NCBI RefSeq assembly: GCF_013030945.1
Contig: NZ_JABBXF010000086.1
Location: 1 to 42,638, forward strand
Source: Streptomyces morookaense
GTDB lineage: Bacteria; Actinomycetota; Actinomycetes; Streptomycetales; Streptomycetaceae
Direction of reading: 5' to 3'
DNA length: 42,638 nt
Made by a program: the position numbers and the translations under genes. Under the pieces are notes generated by a model. That model was not told where the DNA came from and made no database searches. It was given only the letters and a program-made list of their open reading frames with translations. Shown here in pieces: positions 32,100 through 42,638 of the stretch (positions are counted from its first letter, which is position 1; the number at the start of each line of letters is the position of its first letter).

Positions 32100-32681
32100 T
32101 CAGTCTTCGTCGGCGAGGATCAGGTAGAGCTTCTTGCGTGCGTCGTTGATGACGGTCATGGCCTTCTGCCGCTGCTCGGCACTGCCCGTCCGCCAGACCT
32201 GGCCGAAGGCCTCCATCAGCCCGTAGCCGGCCTGCCGGATCTCCTTCATCGTCTCCCAGTCGACGCCGCGCCCGGCCTCTTCCCAGGGCGCCTGGGAACC
32301 GGCCTCCGCTTCGGTGCGGCCCTGCTCGGTGAGCGTGAACAGCTTCTTGCCGCCCTCGCTCGCGCTGACGATCAGGCCCTCGTCCTCCAGCAGCTGGAGC
32401 GTGGGGTAGACCGAGCCGGGGCTCGGCTTCCAGGCGCCCCCGCTGCGCTCGGCGATCTCCCGGATCATCTCGTAGCCGTGCATGGGCCGGTCGTTGAGCA
32501 GCGCCAGGATCGATGCCCGGACGTCGCCGCGGCGCGCCCTGCCGCCCGGTCCCCCGCGCCCCCGGCCGCCGAAGGGCGGTCCTCCGAAAGGCGGCCCGAA
32601 CGGCCCGAAGGCACGCCGCCCGCCGAACTCCTCCCGCCCCTGATGGCCGGGCCCCCAGTGCTCGTGATGGTGAGAACGCAT
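32100..32681 (-). CDS. PadR-family transcriptional regulator
   Basis: 193 residues: about 45 residues of Gly/Pro/Phe/Arg-rich sequence (FGPFGPPFGGPPFGGRGRGG) followed by a PadR winged helix (RASILALLNDRPMHGYEMIR, SVYPTLQLLEDEGLI, KKLFTLTEQGR) and a C-terminal dimerisation helix pair. I chose ATG 32681 (MRSHHHEHW), with GGAAGG upstream; an ATG six codons earlier contains that site. The His-rich start HHHEHW could bind metal. Its upstream region has a palindrome and repeats consistent with autoregulation. Target genes unknown. Confidence 0.92.
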   Translation of the reverse strand: MRSHHHEHWGPGHQGREEFGGRRAFGPFGPPFGGPPFGGRGRGGPGGRARRGDVRASILALLNDRPMHGYEMIREIAERSGGAWKPSPGSVYPTLQLLEDEGLIVSASEGGKKLFTLTEQGRTEAEAGSQAPWEEAGRGVDWETMKEIRQAGYGLMEAFGQVWRTGSAEQRQKAMTVINDARKKLYLILADED

Positions 32682-32713
32682 CCTTACACTTCCTTCCATC
32701 GTTGATCTGTCGC

Positions 32714-32744
32714 GATGTTCTCGCGATGCTTCGACGATATATCG
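32714..32744. promoter_or_regulatory. Palindrome and repeats upstream of padR
   Basis: CGATATATCG is a perfect palindrome at 32735-32744, about 55 bp upstream of padR. TCGCGATG occurs twice nearby (32710-32730), and GAACCGATCGG follows. ATATCG-type boxes suit PadR autorepression. Confidence 0.45.
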
Positions 32745-32947
32745 GAACCGATCGGATGGCAACACCCTTCCTCGAAGAGGCGGGGGAGGCGTCCGCGGGT
32801 GGGCCTGCGGAGACGGGATCGGCCTGCGCAAGAAGCCACTTGGGCAGGAAAAACGCAACTTCGACAGGGCCCGCAGAGGCAGCTACCTTCACCTGGCCCT
32901 CGGCGATCCGGGCCCACACCAGGCACCCCTTGACCAGGGAGAGACGT

Positions 32948-33505
32948 ATGCCCCACCTTGCTCTGTACACATTCGGCACCCTGAAGTCACCACTCGCCGA
33001 TCCCGCACCTCTCACGCGCGAGTTCTACGACATCGGTGAGGCCGTCTACCGGACGATCGGTCAGCACCCCGGCTACCTCGCGCATGCCGAAACGGCAGAC
33101 GCGGGCCCGGGCTCACACTTCGAGGCGGACTGGGGCGCATGGGGAGAGTTCGCCGTACCGGCCTGGTACGGCAAAGGCCGTACGGCGGAAACCACCGCCC
33201 TGGCCGCGTCCCTCTCGCTCTGGACCGGCCTGCGCCCCGCCTTCGACGCCGTCTACACCGGTGTGCACCGTGAAGCGCTGAACAGGCGTCACGACTGGTT
33301 CGAGAGGTCGGAACACCCGAATCACGTGTTCTGGTGGGTCCCCGACGACGTGATACCCACCTGGCAGGACGGGGTGTCCAGGCTGGAGCACATCCACGAC
33401 CACGGCTCCGCGCCGCACGCCTTCACCTTCCGCCACTCGTTCGCCCCGGACGGAACTCCGACCAGGATCAAGGACATCGGGCCGAAGAGCGACCTGGTTC
33501 GCTGA
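32948..33505 (+). CDS. DUF3291 domain protein
   Basis: 185 residues, DUF3291 type (alpha/beta barrel-like, related to monooxygenase-fold proteins; function unknown). Visible: MPHLALYTFGTLKSPLADPA, WGEFAVPAWYGKGRTAETTA, HPNHVFWWVPDDVIPTW and GSAPHAFTFRHSFAPDG. ATG 32948 with GGGAGA at 6 nt. It starts about 270 bp from padR, divergent, so PadR could control it, though no other evidence supports that. Followed by a PhzF-like gene 79 bp downstream in the same direction. Confidence 0.8.
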   Translation: MPHLALYTFGTLKSPLADPAPLTREFYDIGEAVYRTIGQHPGYLAHAETADAGPGSHFEADWGAWGEFAVPAWYGKGRTAETTALAASLSLWTGLRPAFDAVYTGVHREALNRRHDWFERSEHPNHVFWWVPDDVIPTWQDGVSRLEHIHDHGSAPHAFTFRHSFAPDGTPTRIKDIGPKSDLVR

Positions 33506-33584
33506 CCGAAGGTATCCCGCAAAAGGTCCAGATTCCGGCAATTGGCCTTGGCCTACGGCCTTGCAGGCCTTCTACGCTCCGGCC

Positions 33585-34400
33585 ATGCGGATGCGAATCG
33601 TCGACGCCTTCACCGACCGCCCCTTCGCCGGCAACCCGGCCGGGGTCCTGCTCTTCGACACCGGGGCCTTCCCCGACGACACCCGGCTCCAGCAGATCGC
33701 CGCCGAGGTCAACCACCCCGAGACCGCCTTCGCCCACCGCCTCCCCGACAGCGGGGAGGCGGACTGGGCGCTGCGCTGGTTCACCCCGGTCGCCGAGGTG
33801 GACATGTGCGGCCACGCCACGCTCGCCACGGCCCACGTCCTGCACACCACCGGCGCCGCCACCGGCACCGTCCGCTTCGCGGCCCGCTGCGGGATCCTGA
33901 CCGCCACCGCCCGCGAGGACGGCTCGATCACCCTGGACTTCCCGACCTCACGCCTCACCCCGGTCGCCGTCCCCGACGGCGTGGCCGCCGCCCTCGGTGC
34001 CGAGCCGACCGGCGTGTACGACACCAGCGAGCACATCGGCGACCTGCTGGTCGAACTGCCCGACGAGAAGTCCGTACGCGCCCTGGCCCCCGACTTCCGG
34101 GCGCTCGGCCGGCACTCGCGCCGCGGCATCATCGCCACCGCCCGGGCCGAGGACCCCACGCGCGGCTACGACTACGTCTCGCGCTGCTTCTTCCCCAACG
34201 TCGGCGTCGACGAGGACCACGTCACCGGCAGCGCACACACCGCACTGGCCCCCTTCTGGTCCGCCCGCCTGGGCCGCGACGAACTGACGGGCCTGCAGGC
34301 CTCCCGTCGCGGCGGCCTCGTACGCACCACGCTGCGCGGCGAACGGACACTGCTGACGGGCAACGCCGTCACCACCGTCGAGGGCGACCTGCTCGTCTGA
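33585..34400 (+). CDS. PhzF-family isomerase/epimerase-like protein
   Basis: 271 residues of the PhzF/DapF-fold family: MRIVDAFTDRPFAGNPAGVL at the N-terminus, VNHPETAF with the catalytic Glu, VDMCGHATLATAHVL, and a second half with VGVDEDHVTGSAHTALAPFW. PhzF proteins isomerise phenazine precursors; most genomic relatives have unknown substrates. ATG 33585 has no clear ribosome site; TACGCT about 10 nt upstream might be a -10 box, making a leaderless transcript possible. Convergent with the CPBP gene. Confidence 0.92.
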   Translation: MRMRIVDAFTDRPFAGNPAGVLLFDTGAFPDDTRLQQIAAEVNHPETAFAHRLPDSGEADWALRWFTPVAEVDMCGHATLATAHVLHTTGAATGTVRFAARCGILTATAREDGSITLDFPTSRLTPVAVPDGVAAALGAEPTGVYDTSEHIGDLLVELPDEKSVRALAPDFRALGRHSRRGIIATARAEDPTRGYDYVSRCFFPNVGVDEDHVTGSAHTALAPFWSARLGRDELTGLQASRRGGLVRTTLRGERTLLTGNAVTTVEGDLLV

Positions 34401-34403
34401 ACA

Positions 34404-34418
34404 CCCCCTGTGGAGGGG
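34404..34418. terminator. Short stem-loop between convergent genes
   Basis: CCCC-(CTGTGGA)-GGGG in the 22-bp gap between the PhzF-like and CPBP stops. Short, but placed where a bidirectional terminator would be. Confidence 0.3.
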
Positions 34419-34422
34419 CGGG

Positions 34423-35250
34423 TCAGGGGTGGGGCAGCCAGCCCACCTTGCCCACCAGCAGCGCGTAACCGACGAAGGCCACCGTGTCGATCAGCGCGTG
34501 CGCGGCGACCAGCGGCCCGACCCGCCCCCACCGTCGGTACAGCAGGACGAAGAGCACACCCATCGCCATGTTGCCGACCATCCCGCCGATGCCCTGGTAC
34601 AGGTGGTACGAGCCGCGCAGCACCGCGCTCGCCGCCAGCGCGGCGGCCGGTGTCCACCCCAACTGCCCCAGCCTGCGCAGCAGATAGCCGACGACCACGA
34701 CCTCCTCGAGCACCGCGTTCTGCACGGCCGAGGCGATCAGCACCGGGACCTTCCACCAAACGTGCGGCAGCGCCTCGGGCACCACGGTCAGGTTGACCCC
34801 CGCCGCCCGGCTGGCAAGGTAGAACGCCAGCCCCGCCCCGCCGACGACCGCCGCGACGGCCGCACCGCGCCCCAGGTCGGACGCCGGGCGGAGGCGGTCG
34901 AAACCGACGGCACGCAGTCCGCCCGCACCTTCGCGCTGCAGCAGGTGACCCACCAGGAGGACCGGTACGAGGGCGGTGGCGATGCCGAAGACCTGCCAGG
35001 CCAGGTCGAGCCAGGGGCGGCCGGGGGCGTGCGAGGCGTTGAGGGTGGCGGCCTGGTCCGCGAGCCCGCCGGGGCGGGTGACGGAACCCACGAAACTGAT
35101 CACTGCCGAGACCGCGCTGGCCCCCAGCGACAGCGCCAGGACCAGCACCGTTTCGCTGCCCAGCAGCCGTCGGCCCGGCACCCCCGCCGGCGCCGGGCCG
35201 GACAGGGTCTCCGGCCGGCCGCCCCCGCCGTCCCTCGCGTCCTGCCGCAC
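34423..35250 (-). CDS. CPBP-family intramembrane protease with atypical first motif
   Basis: About 275 residues, several membrane segments (LVLALSLGASAVSAVISFV, LVPVLLVGHLL, ALLVAHALIDTVAF region), CPBP/Abi type. Family motifs: EEVVVVGYLLRRL, where Glu-Glu is present but the usual EExxxR Arg is Val; SYHLYQG for the second His; HALIDTVAF for the third motif. Such variants occur in actinobacteria, so activity is uncertain. GTG 35250 (MRQDARDG) has GGAGG at 5 nt; the frame extends to 35304 with weaker support. Possible role in membrane protein cleavage or bacteriocin immunity; unknown. Confidence 0.85.
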   Translation of the reverse strand: MRQDARDGGGGRPETLSGPAPAGVPGRRLLGSETVLVLALSLGASAVSAVISFVGSVTRPGGLADQAATLNASHAPGRPWLDLAWQVFGIATALVPVLLVGHLLQREGAGGLRAVGFDRLRPASDLGRGAAVAAVVGGAGLAFYLASRAAGVNLTVVPEALPHVWWKVPVLIASAVQNAVLEEVVVVGYLLRRLGQLGWTPAAALAASAVLRGSYHLYQGIGGMVGNMAMGVLFVLLYRRWGRVGPLVAAHALIDTVAFVGYALLVGKVGWLPHP

Positions 35251-35350
35251 ATCCGCCTCCGCCGTCAGCTGCCCACCACGATCGTCACAGCTTGCCGGAC
35301 GCACGGGGTGACCGCACGACAGGGGGTGGCTCCGTGTCCGTACCGCCGGG

Positions 35351-36853
35351 TCAGTCCCCGGTCCCGGGAGGCCAGGTGTGGACGGGCTCGCCGGTCCGCA
35401 TCAGCTCGCAGTAGCGGCGCGTGGTGGCGGCGAGGGCCTGCTCGCGGTCCAGTCCGCGGTCCCGGGCCCGGTGGTAGGCGGCCGCCTGCCAGGAGGCGCC
35501 GTTCACCCGGCGGCGGCAGCGCTCCTCGACGACGCCGAGATAGCGGTCGCGGTCGGCGGGCTCGACGCCCCAGGCGTCCAGCCCGGCCGCGGCCAGCGGC
35601 AGCAGCTCGTCGAGGACCAGGCGGACGGCCGGGACGCGGGCGAGCGTGCCGGTGCGGCCCGCCCGCGGCCAGCGCAGCACGGCGTCGATGCCGTGGCGGC
35701 AGGCCACGTCGAAGTTGTCGGCGGCGACGGCGAACGGCAGCCGGGACCACACCGGCCGCGGCTCCTCGGCCAGCCCCCTCACCACCCCGTAGTAGAAGGC
35801 CGCGTTGGCGATGACGTCGGTGACGGTCGGGCCCGCGGGCAGCACCCGGTTCTCCACCCGGAGATGGGGGACGCCGTCGGCGACCCCGTAGACCGGCCGG
35901 TTCCAGCGGTAGACCGTGCCGTTGTGCAGGGACAGTTCCGACAGCCGGGGCACCCCGCCCTCGTCCAGCACCCGCAACGGCTCCTCGTCGTCGGAAATGG
36001 GCAGCAGCGGGGGGAAGAAACGCAGATTCTCCTCGAAGAGCTCGAAGGCGTCGGCGATCCACCGCTCGCCGAACCAGGTGCGCGGCCGCACGCCCTGGGC
36101 CTGGAGTTCGGGCGGACGGGTGTCGGTGGACTGGACGAACAGCGGCGGCCGCGACTCGCGCCACAGCTCCCGGCCGAACAGGAAAGGGGAGTTGGCGCCG
36201 ACGGCGATCTGCGCGGCGGCGATGGCCTGCGCCGCGTTCCACACGGCGGCGAACCGGCCGGGGGTCACCTGCAGATGCAACTGCACGGAGGTGCAGGCGG
36301 CTTCGGTGACGATCGACCCGGCCGTGCAGGTGAGCCGCTCGATTCCGTCGATGTCGATGGTGAAGTGCTCGCCGCGGGCGGCCAGTATCTGCTCGTTGAG
36401 CAGGGCGTACCGGTCGGCGGCGGAGAGATTGGCGGTGATCGCATGGCGACGGGTGAGGGTCGGGAGAATGCCGATCATCACGATTCCGGAATCGAGCTCC
36501 ATGGCCCTGCGGTCGGCATAGGCGAGGCCGGTGCGCAGCTCCTCGGCAAGCTGGTCGAGGACCCGGCCGGACAGCCGGTGCGGCACAATATTCACTTCCA
36601 GGTTGAACTGTCCGAGTTCGGTCTGGAAATCCCGGCTCGCGATACGCTCGAGCACCTCCGCATTCATCATGCTCGGCATGCCGTCGGGGCCCGCGAGATT
36701 CAGCTCCAGCTCCAGCCCCATGAGGTTCCGGGGGCGGTCGAACCGCTTCTCCTCCAACAGTCTCGCCAGCGCTTCCAGGCACTGCCGGAGCTTGTCCCGG
36801 TGGTGCTGCGGGTCGGCGGGGCCGAACCCCTCGGCCGCGACCTTCTCACCCAT
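35351..36853 (-). CDS. Glutamate-cysteine ligase family 2 (GCS2) protein
   Basis: 500 residues with GCS2 ATP-grasp-like features: NLMGLELELNLAGPDGMPSM, a glutamate/ATP-binding segment, ELGQFNLEVNIVPHRLSG, TSVQLHLQVTPGRFAAVWNA and RVENRVLPAGPTVTD. GCS2 enzymes form amide bonds to glutamate (gamma-glutamylcysteine-type, or EgtA in ergothioneine synthesis). No other ergothioneine or mycothiol gene is adjacent, so the exact product is open. ATG 36853 has GGAGGGA about 8 nt upstream. Single-gene unit with a 480-bp upstream gap. Confidence 0.88.
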   Translation of the reverse strand: MGEKVAAEGFGPADPQHHRDKLRQCLEALARLLEEKRFDRPRNLMGLELELNLAGPDGMPSMMNAEVLERIASRDFQTELGQFNLEVNIVPHRLSGRVLDQLAEELRTGLAYADRRAMELDSGIVMIGILPTLTRRHAITANLSAADRYALLNEQILAARGEHFTIDIDGIERLTCTAGSIVTEAACTSVQLHLQVTPGRFAAVWNAAQAIAAAQIAVGANSPFLFGRELWRESRPPLFVQSTDTRPPELQAQGVRPRTWFGERWIADAFELFEENLRFFPPLLPISDDEEPLRVLDEGGVPRLSELSLHNGTVYRWNRPVYGVADGVPHLRVENRVLPAGPTVTDVIANAAFYYGVVRGLAEEPRPVWSRLPFAVAADNFDVACRHGIDAVLRWPRAGRTGTLARVPAVRLVLDELLPLAAAGLDAWGVEPADRDRYLGVVEERCRRRVNGASWQAAAYHRARDRGLDREQALAATTRRYCELMRTGEPVHTWPPGTGD

Positions 36854-37335
36854 TCAAGTGTCCCTCCTCAAACGGGTCGCCCGCGGCGGCGCCGCCCTTG
36901 TCACGGTCGATGATGCCCAGCGGGACGATCGATAACGCCTCGCCGGAGCCGGATACCCGATAGGCTCTGCACCATGCGCACTCCGGCACATTCCGTCGGC
37001 ATACGGGTGGTCGGCAGTTGCCCGGCCGGTTCCTGGTGATAAACACCGACGAGATCCGGCCGACCGCTGCCCGGGAAAAGCCCGAGGCCATGGGCGCGGG
37101 ATTGCGGCATAATCGCCGAAATCACCCCGAAAAGAGGCCTCGATTTCCTCTTGCCGGAAATGCTGCGGACAGCTAGCCGAAACATCCCGTGAACACCTGT
37201 CGTATAAACTCCGGGGTGAGGCAGAGAGCAGGCGCCCCGGAAGTCGGTCCGGCCCCCCTCTGACCCCGTTCTCCGACAGCGTCGTCGCACCTGCCCAGCA
37301 CCCCCGCGTGTCTCCCGAAGCGAGAGGCGACCCCC
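36854..37335. other. Divergent promoter region, no recognised gene
   Basis: 480 bp between the GCS2 gene (minus) and a plus-strand gene. It has unusually A/T-rich patches for this genome (GATAAACACC, TATAAACT near 37203) that may be promoter elements. A frame of 21 codons from ATG 36973 is preceded by TAGGCT and could be a leader peptide, but this is weak. Confidence 0.4.
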
Positions 37336-37923
37336 ATGCCGCTGCACGTCCCCCCTGCCCCCGCACCCGCACTCCGCAGCGTCCGCGCGGCCCTCGGTTC
37401 CCCGACCGCCGTCCGTGCGGCACGCACCCCGTCGCTGAAGTCCGCGCAGACGGCCCTCACCCCCGAACTGCCGCTGCCCGTCCACGTGCTGGAGCCGGTC
37501 GCCCTCCACGGCGGGGCGCCCCGGACCCGGCTGACGGGCTGGCGCTTCCTGGTCCGGGGCGGCGGGCGGTCCATCGCCGCGGCCGAGACCATGCTCACCC
37601 CGGACGGCTGGGCGTTCTCCCACTTCTTCGAGGGCCCCTACCTCGCCTCCACCGAACTGGCCCTGCACCAGGCGGAGCTGCTGACGTCGCCGCACCAGCC
37701 GAGGCTGCTCTCCGTTCCGGGGCTCTACATGCTCACCCTCTGGCTGCACGGCGACATCACGGCCGAGGCCTCGTCGGGCGTGCTCGCCCCGGGCGATCTG
37801 CTGGTGCCCCTCGCCCCCGCACCGCCCGGCATCGCCGCGCACCGGCCGCACCGCGTCGCCGACCTGCTGCCCGTGCTCACCCTGCGTCTCGCCCCGGCCC
37901 CGCTGCTGAAGACCTCCGCCTGA
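37336..37923 (+). CDS. Hypothetical actinobacterial protein
   Basis: 195 residues, not recognised as a named family. An N-terminal Ala/Pro/Arg-rich stretch (MPLHVPPAPAPALRSVRAAL) is followed by a more ordered half: RLTGWRFLVRGGGRSIAAAE, TPDGWAFSHFFEGPYLASTE and LLSVPGLYMLTLWLHGDI. No membrane segment or signal peptide. ATG 37336; a poor ribosome site (GAGAGG about 8 nt upstream). GC-rich codon use supports real coding. I would expect relatives in other Streptomyces but cannot confirm it. Confidence 0.65.
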   Translation: MPLHVPPAPAPALRSVRAALGSPTAVRAARTPSLKSAQTALTPELPLPVHVLEPVALHGGAPRTRLTGWRFLVRGGGRSIAAAETMLTPDGWAFSHFFEGPYLASTELALHQAELLTSPHQPRLLSVPGLYMLTLWLHGDITAEASSGVLAPGDLLVPLAPAPPGIAAHRPHRVADLLPVLTLRLAPAPLLKTSA

Positions 37924-38224
37924 TCGGCGCACCCGCCGCAGAAGTGCCCCGCGGGCCCATGGGCCACGGGGCACTGCGCCATGCTCCCCCGACCGGGCTA
38001 GCCCACCGGGGCCATCGCGAACCCCCCGAAGGGACAGGCTTGTTGGCCGCAACCCCCCGCACGGGTGACGCGTCCTCATCCTGTGAGGAGCACCACAGGG
38101 AAATGCCTGCGGAATTCCGCTCACAGGGCAACACTGGGATCGACCGACGAATGCAACGGGGGGCGGCATGACCACCGCATCGAGCCGCAGGACAGTCACA
38201 ACACCACAGCGAAAGATCCCTGCC

Positions 38225-38431
38225 ATGTGCCAGCACCAGCCCACGTGCCCGTCAGCCGACTCCGCCGACCGGGAGGCCGCCCAGCTCGTGGCGCACTTCC
38301 CGGAACAGGGCTGGAGCCTGCTGTGCAACGGCGTCCTCTGCTTCGAGGACACCGGTGAGCTGCTGCCGGACGGACAGATCATCGCCCCGCACCGGCCGCT
38401 CGGCGCCGACCACGTGGTGACGGCTGCCTAG
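38225..38431 (+). CDS. DUF5999 family small protein
   Basis: 68 residues: MCQHQPTCPSADSADREAAQ, LVAHFPEQGWSLLCNGVLCF, EDTGELLPDGQIIAPHRP. This is the DUF5999 pattern of small actinobacterial proteins with several cysteines (CQHQPTC, LLCNGVLC), perhaps metal-binding; function unknown. I start at ATG 38225 by homology; an ATG 57 bp upstream (38168), with GGGGGG before it, would add 19 residues. A stem-loop follows about 60 bp after the stop. Confidence 0.8.
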   Translation: MCQHQPTCPSADSADREAAQLVAHFPEQGWSLLCNGVLCFEDTGELLPDGQIIAPHRPLGADHVVTAA

Positions 38432-38493
38432 CCGCAGCACTACCCGGCACACCCGCACATCACACACGGAAACACATAAACGGAAACACATAA

Positions 38494-38528
38494 GGGGCCG
38501 GCCCGGCGAAGATCGCCGAACCGGCCCC
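38494..38528. terminator. Bidirectional stem-loop between DUF5999 gene and gcvP
   Basis: GGGGCCGG ... CCGGCCCC outer stem with inner CGGCG/CGCCG around AAGAT; about 13 bp of pairing with a small internal bulge. Placed between convergent stops, it should terminate both transcripts. Confidence 0.7.
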
Positions 38529-38562
38529 GACGCGCATCAGCCGCGCATCACCGCCGAGTTGC

Positions 38563-41448
<2,886 letters not shown>

Positions 41449-41528
41449 CTGCGGAGGCCTCCTGGTCATTGCGACCTGCGAGGGGTACCACGGCGCGGGT
41501 ACCCGGACGGCCTCCCCCTCTGTCATCG

Positions 41529-41634
41529 CAACCTGAGAGCTTCACCGGGCGGTGCAGTACCCGGCTTTCACCGTCGGTGAGGAAGGGTTCGGAATACTGC
41601 CGGACCGGACCCGCCCTGCTTTCCAGAGTGGCCT
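41529..41634 (-). ncRNA. Glycine riboswitch, second aptamer (proximal to gcvP)
   Basis: On the minus strand: CCACTCTGGAAAGCAGGGC at the 5' side, CACCGACGGTGAAAGCCGGG in the middle and GAAGCTCTCAGGTTGC at the 3' side. CTCTGGAAAGC and AGCTCTCAGG are conserved P1/P3-type landmarks of the gcvT-motif aptamer. It ends about 80 nt before the gcvP start. Confidence 0.88.
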
Positions 41635-41651
41635 CGTCCATGCGGTACGGG

Positions 41652-41735
41652 GTGCCTGAGAGATTCCGGGGAGGATTTGCTCCTTCGGCGCCTCCGGGCC
41701 CGCCCCTGAGGGCGTCGGAGGACTCTCCCGCACGG
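41652..41735 (-). ncRNA. Glycine riboswitch, first aptamer
   Basis: On the minus strand: TGCGGGAGAGTCCTCCGACG, then GCGCCGAAGGAGCAAATCC and GGAATCTCTCAGGCAC. GGGAGAG, GCCGAAGGAGCAA and TCTCAGGCA are the classic glycine aptamer signatures. With the next aptamer it forms the cooperative tandem arrangement; the linker is about 18 nt. Confidence 0.93.
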
Positions 41736-41861
41736 ATTCTGCGGCCACTGGCCAGCCTACCAGCGAGGATTCGCCGACGGAGCGCCCAAGTGGCCGCTTC
41801 CCGCTTTGTGGCTTTTGGTTGGTGACAGGTGCGCCGGACGGGAGGAAACAGGAGGAAGGCC

Positions 41862-42263
41862 GTGCAGTCGGATGTCGACCCCCGGAGCCTGATCGGCCGC
41901 AAGGTCTTCGACCGCGACGGCGTACGGATCGGCACGGTGGACGAGGTGTACCTCGACGACGCGACCGGCGAGCCGGGGTGGGCCGCGGTGCGCACCGGGC
42001 TGTTCAGCCGCGACGCGCTCGTGCCGCTGCAACCGAGCCGGGCCGACGGCGAGGGGCTGCATGTCCCCTACGAGCGGACGCTGATCAGAAACGCCCCGGA
42101 CATCGGCGCCGGCCGCCACCTCTCCCCTGAACAGGAACTGCGGCTTTACCGGCACTACGGGCTCGCCATTCCTTCCGCGGAGGGCGGCTCCGGCGAGTCG
42201 GCAGGGTCCAGCGGGTCGGGCGAGCCCGGCGGCTCCGGCGAACCCGGCGAGCCCAACGGCTGA
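41862..42263 (+). CDS. PRC-barrel domain protein
   Basis: 133 residues. GTG 41862 (MQSDVDPRSLIGRKVFDRDG) has GGAGG at 7 nt. The PRC-barrel occupies about residues 7-75: RIGTVDEVYLDDATGEPGWA, AVRTGLFSRDALVPLQ. A helix follows (SPEQELRLYRHYG), then a Gly/Ser/Glu tail (GSGESAGSSGSGEPGGSGEP). PRC-barrels occur in ribosome-maturation, photosynthetic and general stress-related proteins; role here unknown. The last about 109 bp overlap, antisense, the end of dinB. Divergent from gcvP across the riboswitch leader. Confidence 0.82.
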   Translation: MQSDVDPRSLIGRKVFDRDGVRIGTVDEVYLDDATGEPGWAAVRTGLFSRDALVPLQPSRADGEGLHVPYERTLIRNAPDIGAGRHLSPEQELRLYRHYGLAIPSAEGGSGESAGSSGSGEPGGSGEPGEPNG

Positions 42264-42638
42264 TCCTCCGCAGGGCGGACGAGCGGCAGCGGATCCGCGT
42301 GTTCCAGCGCCGGGTCGTCCACGGCGAACGTGCGCACCCTGCCGGGCCCCTCGGACCACGGCTCCTCGAAGCGGATCGTGACCCTCCCGACGCCGCTGCC
42401 CTGGACCCAGCCGGCCCCGTACTCCGCATGCCGCACGTCCAGCCCGGGCAGCCACTGCCGCGGTCGTGCCGCCTCCTCCGCGGCCTCCTCCTGTTCCCGT
42501 TCCGCGGCCGCCTCGGCCTCGGCCGTGCCGCCTGCCGCCTGGGCGAAGAGGTCCTCCTGGGTGTAGTCCGCGAGCCCCGAGACGCCGACCCCCAGCAGCC
42601 GCACCCCGGCCGTGGTGTCCACCCCGTCCAGCAGCCGG
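42155..42638 (-). CDS. dinB: DNA polymerase IV, C-terminal part (runs off the window)
   Basis: About 161 residues at the C-terminus of a Y-family polymerase. The visible LLDGVDTTAGVRLLGVGVSG plus LADYTQEDLF is the end of the little-finger domain. It is followed by an acidic linker and a Streptomyces-type tail domain, AEYGAGWVQGSGVGRVTIRF then VRTFAVDDPAL. The catalytic palm and fingers lie outside the window. A final Ser/Pro/Glu/Gly repeat-rich tail (GSPEPPGSPDPLDPADSPEP) is antisense to the PRC-barrel tail, so the two genes overlap by 109 bp tail to tail. Involved in translesion synthesis. Confidence 0.85.
   Translation of the reverse strand, partial: RLLDGVDTTAGVRLLGVGVSGLADYTQEDLFAQAAGGTAEAEAAAEREQEEAAEEAARPRQWLPGLDVRHAEYGAGWVQGSGVGRVTIRFEEPWSEGPGRVRTFAVDDPALEHADPLPLVRPAEDQPLGSPGSPEPPGSPDPLDPADSPEPPSAEGMASP

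Overview
The window is high-GC actinobacterial chromosome, almost certainly Streptomyces. The support is GC-rich third codon positions, GTG/TTG starts, the DUF3037/HipA-like pair, a DUF5999 small protein, a MocR regulator beside a flavin-binding oxidase-like gene, a Streptomyces-type DNA polymerase IV C-terminus, and gcvP preceded by a tandem glycine riboswitch. Assignments come from reading the sequence and remembered family features; no database search was run.

Backbone, left (1-3958): the end of a proline-rich protein, uracil-DNA glycosylase (ung), two SDR oxidoreductases, and a DUF3037/HipA-like kinase pair, all but the first on the minus strand. Backbone, right (21853-42638): a Tat-type Rieske lipoprotein, an isochorismatase-like protein that lacks the usual cysteine, a pyridoxamine-phosphate-oxidase-like protein, a LysR/EamA divergent pair, a MocR/PPOX divergent pair, a second EamA exporter, a Clp-N protein, a secreted GH3 beta-glucosidase, a PadR regulator, DUF3291, PhzF-like, a CPBP membrane protease, a GCS2 glutamate-cysteine ligase, two small actinobacterial proteins, gcvP with its riboswitch, a PRC-barrel protein, and the C-terminus of dinB.

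Between them lies what reads as a decayed integrative element of about 17.9 kb. A 98-bp sequence from the 5' coding end of the HipA-like gene occurs perfectly at 3852-3949 and again at 21755-21852. Just inside the left copy is the C-terminal remnant of a tyrosine integrase. A 21-bp repeat, resembling integrase arm sites, sits just inside both ends. The right copy is a 41-codon stub of the HipA-like gene carrying its original start and upstream region; the left copy is the full gene with a start codon supplied by the element. Integration therefore swapped the gene's promoter and first codons but kept the reading frame.

The interior is a patchwork: a lone phage terminase small subunit, frameshifted plasmid/ICE-type genes (a DUF317 protein and its partners), an M20 amidohydrolase, VOC and possible IS701 remnants, a NAD(P)H-binding/MFS/MarR operon with a divergent MarR gene (the MFS gene has a one-base homopolymer frameshift), a frameshifted DUF1801 gene, a broken IS630 transposase, and an unusual 1-kb stretch where pieces of a methyltransferase, a Ser/Thr kinase and a serine hydrolase are joined end to end. 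After that come an intact MMPL transporter with repeated operator-like sites upstream and a lipoprotein with an internal domain duplication. The best candidates for something not yet described are the HipA-like-gene integration site with promoter swap, the repeated GCGCCA-type operator cluster, and the duplicated-domain lipoprotein.
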